Shown: positions 17,513 through 24,491 of the stretch, in pieces
Position numbering within the stretch: position 1 is the stretch's first letter
Layout of the letters: every line of letters begins with the position of its first letter
Origin: an uncultured Pseudomonadales bacterium
GTDB lineage: Bacteria > Pseudomonadota > Gammaproteobacteria > Pseudomonadales > Azotimanducaceae
DNA: 64,000 nucleotides
Direction of reading: 5' to 3'
Assembly (NCBI GenBank): GCA_958296405.1
Contig: OY282519.1
Location: forward strand, 3,208,132-3,272,131
The notes under the pieces: generated by a model
Told to the model about the DNA's origin: nothing
The model's database searches: none
The model's input: only the letters and a program-made list of their open reading frames with translations
Translations under genes and position numbers: made by a program

Positions 17513-18706
17513 TTATGAAAAGTGCCGCTCCAAGGACCGCTGCAACGCCTTCTTGAGAGCGGACGGCGTCTGGAGAGCGTTTCGCGCGTCCCTCGCCCAA
17601 TGCGGAGGGGGCGTGCCATGGGCCAGCGCGTTGCGAATGTGCGTGAGGGTCCAATACGCGTCTCCCTTTGGCCCATGTTCGCCATTCAATTCGGCCTCAA
17701 AGTCTTTGACAGCCAGTTCGCGTTCCTTGAACGTTGATGCCCCGCGCTGCTCGCAGACTCGGCTCGCGCAGGCTTCCTTGCCGAACATCGCCGCGCGCAC
17801 GAAGTCGCCGCGGTTGAGGTACTGATGCGCCAGCTTGCGCTGCTGCTCCCAGAGCGGATGCGCCCTCGCCCAGCGCAGCCGCTCGCTCAAGCGGCCTTGG
17901 AAGAGCCCGGAAGCGCCCGGCAGCCGCTCGTCCAAGACGGGCAGGAAGGCGCCGATCTCCCGCGCCGCGTCACGGACGTTCAGCGTCCTCTCAAGGAACG
18001 CCGCGGCTTCAAGGCAATTGGCTTGGTCCGCCGCGACGCCGTCCTCCTTGAGGAGCGGCGCGAAGACACCATAGTCACCGGTGGCGTCAAACCGGCCGAG
18101 CGCGTCCAACCAGCGGCGCACCCGCAACAACCCATCGAGCCGCAGCACCGGCGTGACGCCATCGTCAGCGGTCATGTCCAGCGCGCCGTACCACAAGCCG
18201 CGCACCCTTACGCCGCGCAGGCGCTCCAGCATGAAAGCAGATAAGAATCCCACCATGCCTAGATGCCGAAAGCCGTGCGTGAGGTCGAAATGCAACTCCG
18301 TGTTTCCGCCGGCGGCCGCATCGACCGCTTCCAAAATGGCGTGTTGTTCAGCTTCGTCGCGCGCATTTGGAATGAGCTTCGGCTCCACGGACGCATTCAT
18401 CGCCTGTCCCATCAACGGAGCGAGGCGGTCGAGCAATGGCTGCTGAACTGAGCCGGCGTTGTTCAACTCCTCTCGAGCGTCCATGCCATCGCCCCGGTTG
18501 CCGGCTAAGGCATCCACCAGCACGCTCCAAGAACTGCCCGACGTGCCGAGGATCACGATCCTGTCCGGCTGCAAGTGGCGAGCCAGCGCAAAGCCGAAAA
18601 AAGGCGTTTGATCAGTCGCGCCGTTCGGAAACCGATAGGTGGCCTCCTTGTATCCCCCGTCGCCATCCGGCACCTTGCCGAGAACGGTGATCATCGTGTG
18701 GGTCAT
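17513..18706 (-). CDS. Csx1-like CARF-HEPN ribonuclease (DxTHG family, TIGR02221-like)
   Basis: 397 residues. The CARF part starts MITVLGKVPDGDGGYKEATY, with RIVILGTSGSSWSVLVDAL and then the family signature FDLTHGFRHLGMVGFLSA (DxTHG). The C-terminal helical domain ends with HIRNALAHG, a canonical HEPN R-x4-H active site. Family knowledge: cyclic oligoadenylate binds CARF and activates non-specific RNA cleavage, causing dormancy or abortive infection. The start ATG 18706 overlaps the stop of the CARF-wHTH gene (ATGA); an ATG four codons later is equally good. Confidence 0.88.
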   Translation of the reverse strand: MTHTMITVLGKVPDGDGGYKEATYRFPNGATDQTPFFGFALARHLQPDRIVILGTSGSSWSVLVDALAGNRGDGMDAREELNNAGSVQQPLLDRLAPLMGQAMNASVEPKLIPNARDEAEQHAILEAVDAAAGGNTELHFDLTHGFRHLGMVGFLSAFMLERLRGVRVRGLWYGALDMTADDGVTPVLRLDGLLRVRRWLDALGRFDATGDYGVFAPLLKEDGVAADQANCLEAAAFLERTLNVRDAAREIGAFLPVLDERLPGASGLFQGRLSERLRWARAHPLWEQQRKLAHQYLNRGDFVRAAMFGKEACASRVCEQRGASTFKERELAVKDFEAELNGEHGPKGDAYWTLTHIRNALAHGTPPPHWARDARNALQTPSALKKALQRSLERHFS

Positions 18707-19851
18707 GGCACCGCGCTGCCAAAGCGGATTGCGGCCGCGGGGATGTCCAAGCCGTAGACTCTGCGCCGCCCTTCCACGAGATCGCTCACCAGATAGTCTG
18801 CTGCGCCCCGGAGACCGAGAGCCTTAGTGAGAGCGCGATGCAGCCGCGACTTGTGCTGCGAAAAGAAGCCGCTGTCCATGCCGTGCTTCAGCCTGTCTGA
18901 CGTGCGGTCACGAGCGCCCATCGGCCCGACGATCGCATCGTATTCTTGCAAGTAGGCTTTGGCGTACTCCCGGTCTGGCACGCCCTCGACGGGGCACGGC
19001 AACCGCCCCAACCCATTTTTTCGCCGCCTAGCCAGCCACGCCAACAAAGCGAGTTGCGCCGGTGGCAGCCTGACGATGCGGCCGCCAGAACGCACCCGCT
19101 TGCCGGGCAGGTCGATCACGAGTTGCAGGGGGCCGATGGCTTGCTGCGCCGCAACCACCGCATCATGGAACCGAATCTCCCCATCCAGCAACCCGTGGGG
19201 CAAACCCTCCCGCAGGCGCACGAACGGTATCTCAGCGAGTGTCACTTCGGCGTCTTGCGCATCAATGACATCGCCCTGTTCGCCTACCGGATGAACGGGC
19301 GCACTCGCCGGCGTTGGGTAGAAGAAATCCCCCGATGATTCGTAGCGCGAGCTTACCAACACATGCGATAGCCGATCTTGTGGACGGCCGTAAAGCGACA
19401 GCGCATAGCCTACATAGAAGCCCATCGTCTTGCGTCCGCCGGCAATGGACACATGCAGCGCACTCGTCTCATCCTGTGTGAGCTCGCAGAGCAACTGCGT
19501 GATCGCGTCGGCGGCGGCCGTGTTGTCCGCCGGCGTACGAATGTCATCTAGATGGCGGCCCGAAGCGTCCTGCAGCACATGGATGCATTGCACATCGAAC
19601 TCGATCGGCGGCAGCCGGTAGTCTGAAAGGAGGCGGTGAAACCAACCGGAGTTCGCGTCCAGCAGCTCTTTTGCCGCCAATGCCGCGCCATGCTGCGTCG
19701 TCACCAGCCTCACTTCCGTGGGCACGAACGCTGGCGACCCAGCAACAGCAAGCGCGTACACCGTTTCGGTGAGGATTTGCGGCGACATGCCCGTCACCGC
19801 CACCAAGACACGCTTGGGGTACGCTTCCGGATGCGCCGGATCAAAGATCAT
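18703..19851 (-). CDS. CARF-wHTH protein of the NE0113 family (TIGR02584), putative ring nuclease or sensor
   Basis: 382 residues from the ATG of MIFDPAHPEAYPKRV. The CARF part shows VLVAVTGMSPQILTETVYAL and ALHVSIAGGRKTMGFYVGYA, the recognised NE0113 motifs. The C-terminal half, from about residue 240, contains RIVRLPPAQLALLAWLARRR and ends VEGRRRVYGLDIP, which resembles a winged helix. Family knowledge: NE0113 proteins are annotated as CRISPR-associated ring nucleases, degrading the cyclic oligoadenylate signal. The winged helix also suggests DNA binding. Start chosen for fit to the family; the frame is open 34 codons further. Lies between cas6 and the csx1-like gene. Confidence 0.82.
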   Translation of the reverse strand: MIFDPAHPEAYPKRVLVAVTGMSPQILTETVYALAVAGSPAFVPTEVRLVTTQHGAALAAKELLDANSGWFHRLLSDYRLPPIEFDVQCIHVLQDASGRHLDDIRTPADNTAAADAITQLLCELTQDETSALHVSIAGGRKTMGFYVGYALSLYGRPQDRLSHVLVSSRYESSGDFFYPTPASAPVHPVGEQGDVIDAQDAEVTLAEIPFVRLREGLPHGLLDGEIRFHDAVVAAQQAIGPLQLVIDLPGKRVRSGGRIVRLPPAQLALLAWLARRRKNGLGRLPCPVEGVPDREYAKAYLQEYDAIVGPMGARDRTSDRLKHGMDSGFFSQHKSRLHRALTKALGLRGAADYLVSDLVEGRRRVYGLDIPAAAIRFGSAVP

Positions 19852-19909
19852 GGCGAAGCCGCGTTCAACTAGCGCCGCCGGGCGATTCGCGGACCGGGCA
19901 CAGCCAACA

Positions 19910-20932
19910 TCACAGCGACCCCGGGCCCTGCCAGCTTCCCGCAGACTCCGCATCCAGTGGTTCCAGCGTATATTTGCCTAGCCCCATCGTGCAGCCCTTG
20001 CCGATGTGTGTCCACTGACCAAGCCACAGGCACGGCCAGAACGCAGCTAGCTCGGGCGCGCGCAGGGTGAAAGTACCCAGCAGCCCACCCATCGGCACCA
20101 CCGCGTCTTGGCGGGACGAGCGACGGGACAAGTCCCGCCAGCGCAGCTCAGCGTCCCTAAGCGCCACGCCTTCGGCGCTGCGCACCAGCGCGGCGAAATC
20201 CACTTCCAACGGCTCTTCACCGCAGAAGTAGGTGAGCAGCGAGATGCGACGCAACAAGTTCGCAGCGAAGGCGCGAAAGTCAAACTTTATCGGCCGCACA
20301 TAGCCTCCGCCGCGGCGCACGCGCAGCGGCGAGAGCAGGCGCACACGCACCGTCTCTGGCACCGCCGGCGGCCGCAACGGCACCGCCATTGCGGCGGTCA
20401 AGTGCTGCTTGGCTGGTTAGATGGTCTCCCAAACCGGGCCATCCGCCCCGGGCCGCTCCATCTGCACTTCCTCCAAGTCGAGCACAACGCCAGCAGGGGT
20501 TAGTCCATCTCGACCAGCGCTCTCAAGGGCATGGAGCACCGTGAGCGCGTCGTCATTCGCACGGCCAAACAAAGTGAGGCCAAGGTTGACCGTACTGTGC
20601 TTTCCATCGGAGCTTTCGGCTGGTTCGATGACATAGGGATTTGGGGCAGTCGGGTAGAGGCGGAGCTTCTTGGCATCGGCCGGTGGGCGGTTCTCAAACG
20701 TGCGCGGATAGACGCACGATGCCAACAAAGCGCACTCATCGCAGCTCGGTGGCAAACCCATGATGCACACGGCGCGACGCAACGCATGTCCGAAGGCCCC
20801 GCGCCACGCGGAACCCAAGTACCTCCCGGCCAGCAGGTTGGCGTCGTCAGCCCGAAAACGCAGCCGGTAACGTGCGATGCGCAGTTGCGGCGCCATGTTT
20901 GCTGCGGCGCTCAAGGTTTGCGAGTTAGCCAC
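19910..20932 (-). pseudogene. cas6: Cas6 pre-crRNA endonuclease interrupted by an in-frame TAA
   Basis: Two same-frame halves. Residues 1-171 (20932-20420) have the Cas6 N-terminal pattern, including GSAWRGAFGHALRRAVC and a Cys cluster CDECALLASCVYP. The second half (20401-19913) has the C-terminal domain: VRVRLLSPLRVRRGG, NLLRRISLLTYFCGEEP and a glycine-rich end GKGCTMGLGKYTLEP. They are separated only by TAA (20417-20419) and five sense codons, with no frameshift. The second half could restart at TTG 20401 or ATG 20389 but lacks a good ribosome site. Cas6 should cut each repeat before ATTGAGAC. This is a recent nonsense mutation, a split protein, read-through, or a sequencing error. GTG 20932 is preceded by TAAGGAG. 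Confidence 0.85.
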
Positions 20933-20967
20933 CGCGAGACCACTCCTTACCCACGGTTTGTGCAGCC

Positions 20968-20996
20968 ATTATCGAGGCCGCCACACCACGCGCCAA
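20968..20996 (-). promoter_or_regulatory. Sigma-70-type promoter for cas6 and the cas genes
   Basis: On the minus strand TTGGCG (20996-20991), exactly 17 bp, then GATAAT (20973-20968). The predicted start is about 30 bp before the cas6 GTG, with TAAGGAG between. The shared near-palindrome lies directly upstream of the -35. Confidence 0.6.
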
Positions 20997-20999
20997 TGC

Positions 21000-21014
21000 T
21001 TGGCAAGGTTGCCG
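21000..21014. promoter_or_regulatory. Near-palindrome TTGGCAAGGTTGCCG next to the cas6 promoter
   Basis: Identical over 15 bp to the element upstream of the adaptation genes. It ends 4 bp upstream of the cas6 -35, a common place for an activator or repressor site. Confidence 0.45.
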
Positions 21015-21068
21015 CGGTTCGCCTAGTCCATCCGGAGCCCAGCCTCCTCGCCAAAGCGCGAACGCCGC

Positions 21069-22073
21069 TCACTTCCACCCAGCCCGGTCAAACACTTTCA
21101 CCGCAACGGCCTGGTTGGCGCCGAACACGGCGGCGTTGACGGCGTCTTCCTTGAACGTGCCGAGTTGCGCGACGGGGCCGGTGGCCGCGCCCACAACCGG
21201 ATGCTCGTTGTTGCCTTCGGCGAACAGGCGCTGGGCGAAGTCGCTGGTGAGGTACTCCAAGAACTGAATGGCTGCGTCCCGGTTCGGGGCGTGCCTGGCG
21301 ACACCCGCGCCGCTGATGTTCACATGCGCACCCCGCCCCGCCTGGTTTGGAAACAGCACACTCAAGCCCTCCAACACGGCTTGGTCCGCTGCCGCGTCCG
21401 AACCGAGCAAGCGGCCGATGTAGTACGTGTTGGCGATGGTCACGCTGCACTCGCCGGCGGCGACGGCGCGCAGCTGCGCGGTGTCGTTGCCTTGCGGCGG
21501 GCGGGCGAAGTTGGCCACAACGCCTTCGGCCCACGCTGTCGCGGCCGCTTCGCCGTGGTGTTCGACGAGCGAGCCGAGCAGCGAAAGGTTGTAGATGTTG
21601 CCGGATGAGCGCATGCAAACCTGGCCCTTGAGCCGCTCGTCCGCAAGGTCTTCATAACGCGCAACGCCATCGGGCAAACCAGCCGATTTGTTGTGGACGA
21701 TCACGCGAGCGCGCTTGGAGAGCCCAAACCAGCGGCCATCCGGGTCGCGCAGGTGGGCGGGCACGCGCTCGGCCAGCACCGCCGAGTCGATGGGTTGGAA
21801 CAAGCCCTGTTCCTGCGCGCGCCAGAGCCGGCCTGCATCCACCGTGATGAGGATGTCGGCCGGGCTGAACTCGCCCTCGTTGGCGATGCGCTCCATCAGG
21901 GCGTCGCTGCCGCCCTCGATGAGATTGACGGCGAGGCCGGTGGTCTCCTCAAAGCGTTCGTAAAGGGCAAGGTCTGTGTCGTAGTGGCGAGCGGAGTAGA
22001 CATTCACCTCCGTGGCCGCCGCCGTCACAGCGCCGATGAGCAAGAATGTGAGACTGATGGCTTGGCGAAGCAT
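21069..22073 (-). CDS. fbpA: Iron(III) ABC transporter, periplasmic binding protein
   Basis: 334 residues. Signal peptide MLRQAISLTFLLIGAVTAAA with cleavage before TEVNVYSARHYDTD, the start of the mature protein in the FbpA/FutA family. The iron-ligand Tyr pair lies in IANTYYIGRLLG. The start at 22073 is chosen for the signal peptide and the GGGAAG upstream; a Fur-box-like sequence precedes it. Role: captures ferric iron in the periplasm for the FbpB-FbpC transporter. The fbpC stop lies 48 bp upstream. Its 3' half is duplicated at 3721-4170, on the other side of the CRISPR island. Confidence 0.93.
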   Translation of the reverse strand: MLRQAISLTFLLIGAVTAAATEVNVYSARHYDTDLALYERFEETTGLAVNLIEGGSDALMERIANEGEFSPADILITVDAGRLWRAQEQGLFQPIDSAVLAERVPAHLRDPDGRWFGLSKRARVIVHNKSAGLPDGVARYEDLADERLKGQVCMRSSGNIYNLSLLGSLVEHHGEAAATAWAEGVVANFARPPQGNDTAQLRAVAAGECSVTIANTYYIGRLLGSDAAADQAVLEGLSVLFPNQAGRGAHVNISGAGVARHAPNRDAAIQFLEYLTSDFAQRLFAEGNNEHPVVGAATGPVAQLGTFKEDAVNAAVFGANQAVAVKVFDRAGWK

Positions 22074-22090
22074 GAAGAAGACTTCCCTAC

Positions 22091-22109
22091 GAATGAAAAT
22101 CATTTGCGA
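22091..22109. promoter_or_regulatory. Fur-box-like operator upstream of fbpA
   Basis: GAATGAAAATCATTTGCGA matches the palindromic Fur consensus (GATAATGATAATCATTATC) in its core ATGA-x-x-TCATT and lies 18-36 bp before the fbpA ATG. Iron-dependent repression is expected for this transporter. Confidence 0.6.
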
Positions 22110-22121
22110 TGGTAAACGCAA

Positions 22122-23156
22122 TCAGCACGGCGCGGTGGCCGGATAGATGAACGTGCCGCGTGCGTCGAACGTGGCGGCTACACGGTCGCCCACGCTGATG
22201 CCGGCCAAGTCCGCGACGCTGGCGCGCAACGTTTCGCCGGCGGCGCTCGCCAGCACGAGATAGCGGTCTCCCAAGAAACGCACGTCCTGCACCACCGCTC
22301 CCTGCGGCGCTTTGCGCAACCGCACGGCGCTTGGCCGCGTCACCACATCGCAGGCCGCTCCCTCGGCGATCGCGCCTTGCCAAGGCAACACGCCGAACTG
22401 CGTGGTGACCGCGCCGTTCGTGACCGTGCCGCTCAAGCGCTGCGCTTGGCCGAAGAGGGACGCCACCAACGCCTGTGCCGGTGTCTGCCAAACCTCAGCG
22501 GGGGTGCCGGCCTGCAAGATGCGCCCGGCGCCGAGGATGGCGATGCGATCCGCGAGTTCCAACGCCTCGTCGGGATCGTGCGTCACCACCACCGCAATGG
22601 CGCCGGAGGCGCGCAACGCTTGGCGGGCATCTTCGCGCAGCGCCCGCCTGAGCGTCACGTCCGCGTTGGCGAACGGCTCGTCGAGCAGCATCACGCGCGG
22701 CGCCGGCGCCAATGCCCGCGCCAACGCCACCCGTTGCTGTTGGCCGCCGGAAAGGGTGTCTGGATAGCGGTCTGCGAAGGCACTCAACGACACACCGCGC
22801 AGGCTCGAGCGGGAAACCTCGCGCCGCTTCGCGCCCGTTAGATGCCGCAAGCCGAACTCCACGTTCTCGCGCACCGTTTTGTGCGGAAAGAGCACATGGT
22901 CCTGAAACACCAAACCGACGGGTCGCCGCTCTGGCGGCAGGCCCTTGCCGGGCTCAGCGAGGGCTTCGCCATCAAGGAGGATGCGGCCCGCCTGCAAGGG
23001 CTCCAAGCCGGCGGCGAGGCGCAGCAACGTGCTCTTGCCGCTGCCGGACGCGCCGAGCAGACAAGTGATTTCCCCAGCACGCGCCTCCAAGGCGACGTCG
23101 CGCAACACTTTACTATCGCCAAAGTGGTGGCTCACGCCGTCGAACAACAAGCTCAT
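22122..23156 (-). CDS. fbpC: Iron(III) ABC transporter, ATP-binding protein with TOBE domain
   Basis: 344 residues from the ATG of MSLLFDGVSHHFGDSK; the open frame runs 88 codons further but that part is arginine-rich shadow. Walker A GASGSGKST, Q-loop LVFQDHVLFPHKT, signature LSGGQQQRVALARAL, Walker B VMLLDEPFANAD, H-loop VVVTHD. The C-terminal ~100 residues are the TOBE regulatory domain. It energises iron uptake with FbpA and the permease at 24492-26099. Ends 48 bp before the fbpA start, on the same strand. Confidence 0.93.
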   Translation of the reverse strand: MSLLFDGVSHHFGDSKVLRDVALEARAGEITCLLGASGSGKSTLLRLAAGLEPLQAGRILLDGEALAEPGKGLPPERRPVGLVFQDHVLFPHKTVRENVEFGLRHLTGAKRREVSRSSLRGVSLSAFADRYPDTLSGGQQQRVALARALAPAPRVMLLDEPFANADVTLRRALREDARQALRASGAIAVVVTHDPDEALELADRIAILGAGRILQAGTPAEVWQTPAQALVASLFGQAQRLSGTVTNGAVTTQFGVLPWQGAIAEGAACDVVTRPSAVRLRKAPQGAVVQDVRFLGDRYLVLASAAGETLRASVADLAGISVGDRVAATFDARGTFIYPATAPC

Positions 23157-23191
23157 GGCTTCGCAGTGTAGCGGCGCACGGGCGCCGACGG

Positions 23192-23407
23192 GTGCGCCAC
23201 GAAGGCAGCGTGCTGCACATGGCGCTGAACAACGTCGACGCCCGTTTCGTGGAGGCCAGGGACGGGCGCGGCTACGGTTTGGGCGGCCTAGACCTAGAGG
23301 TGGCCGATCGCCAGCGCATCCTCGCCAATGCCAAAGAGCGCGATGCTTACGTCTCCGACGACGAAGTTCGTGTCTGCGACGTGAGGTTCCGGCTGTTGGA
23401 TGCCTAA
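23192..23407 (+). pseudogene. C-terminal fragment of a VOC/glyoxalase-like protein
   Basis: About 60 residues, from HMALNNVDARFVEARDGRGY through VADRQRILANAKERD to VCDVRFRLLDA, have the strand-helix-strand rhythm and closing CxVRFRL of VOC (glyoxalase-like) domains. The first half of the fold is missing and the 5' edge runs into the divergently placed fbpC start. Probably a remnant left by rearrangement; the family call is tentative. Confidence 0.4.
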
Positions 23408-23498
23408 GAGGCTGCGCCAAGGAGACAGCGCAGATTCCCAGAAAGCGATCGTATTCGCCAAACGCCGAGCTTTCGCCGGCGCGCTCACGTCCGAACGG

Positions 23499-24131
23499 CT
23501 AAAGCGCCGCTTTCAATTCGTCGAGGAAACGGGCGCGCGCCTCGCCAGCGGTATCGACATGGCAGACCGGGTTGTTGGCACCGGTATTGGCCAGCAACGC
23601 ACCGAATTCGATGCTCGCCAGCAAATCCAAGGTTGCCAGCATCGTCTTGCGGTTTTTCTTGCTGGCAAGCGCCCGCCAAGCCTTGCCGTCGTGGTAGATG
23701 GTGTCGCCCACGAACAGGCAGCGCCGGCCAGCCACCGGAACCAGATAAGAGACCGCGCCGGGACGGTGACCGGGCGTTGGCACCACTTCCACGCCAGCGG
23801 TCAGTTCGTGTCGCTCGAACGGAAAGCTCCGCACGTTGCTTACCTTGCGCCGAACGTCGGGCGCTTCGAGTTCGCTGCACATCGTCACCGTGCCGAAGCG
23901 CTCGTCCACGTCGTCGTTGTAGCGAGCGGCGAGATGCATATCGCCCAACAGGTGGTGGGCGACACCGCCCATTGCTTCGATCGCATCGAAACTGCCCTCG
24001 ATGCTGCTGTGGCCGCCGAGACAGGAAAACAGCAGGTTGCCGGCATCGCGCCGCACAAACAGGCTGCTGTACTTCGACGGCGTCATCTTGGTTGGCAAGA
24101 CACGATAGACATCCTCGAACACGAGCTCCAT
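23499..24131 (-). CDS. Metallo-beta-lactamase-fold protein with non-canonical metal site
   Basis: 210 residues from the ATG at 24131. MBL-fold features: [14 protein letters not shown] (His of the third motif) and [17 protein letters not shown] (bridging Asp). The first metal motif, normally HxHxDH, appears here as [16 protein letters not shown], so one or more ligands are replaced. The closing His motif is also unclear ([11 protein letters not shown]). Role unknown; a hydrolase with an altered site, or a non-catalytic relative. It stands between fbpC and the permease gene, on the fbpC strand. Confidence 0.6.
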   Translation of the reverse strand: MELVFEDVYRVLPTKMTPSKYSSLFVRRDAGNLLFSCLGGHSSIEGSFDAIEAMGGVAHHLLGDMHLAARYNDDVDERFGTVTMCSELEAPDVRRKVSNVRSFPFERHELTAGVEVVPTPGHRPGAVSYLVPVAGRRCLFVGDTIYHDGKAWRALASKKNRKTMLATLDLLASIEFGALLANTGANNPVCHVDTAGEARARFLDELKAAL

Positions 24132-24149
24132 GGCCAAGCACTCCTCGAA

Positions 24150-24330
24150 CGCTGCTCTTGAAGCCGCTCGATGGTAGCGCCCAACGCCTGCAAGCGACCT
24201 TCCAATCGTTCGTAACCGCGATCAATCTGACCGATGTTGTGAATGGTGCTCTCGCCCTCAGCGCAAAAACGCCGCGATCACCAGCGCCATGCCGGCGCAG
24301 GGTTCGCCCATGTCCATCCACCTCCCCTGC
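24150..24330 (-). pseudogene. C-terminal remnant of MurA-like enolpyruvyl transferase
   Basis: Minus strand. One frame reads [10 protein letters not shown] and hits TGA; the next frame continues [20 protein letters not shown] then [13 protein letters not shown]. Together they match the C-terminal end of UDP-GlcNAc 1-carboxyvinyltransferase (A-L-V-I-A-A..AEG..TI..I..IDRGYE....L..LGA.IER), with a frameshift at a T-run near 24264. No N-terminal part or active-site Cys region is found, so it is a fragment. Ends are approximate. Confidence 0.5.
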
Positions 24331-24491
24331 CCCGCCACGCCGGCGCGGGTTGCTTGGTCATGCGCGTCCACGCACCGGAAGAGATGACGGCTCGCGATGC
24401 CGGCGCACAGTTGCTGCCCACGCCAACGGTTCGCCAGCACCGGGATGGCAGCCGCTCAAATGCCCCGCCGTCGGCGTGGGAAAATGCCGCC

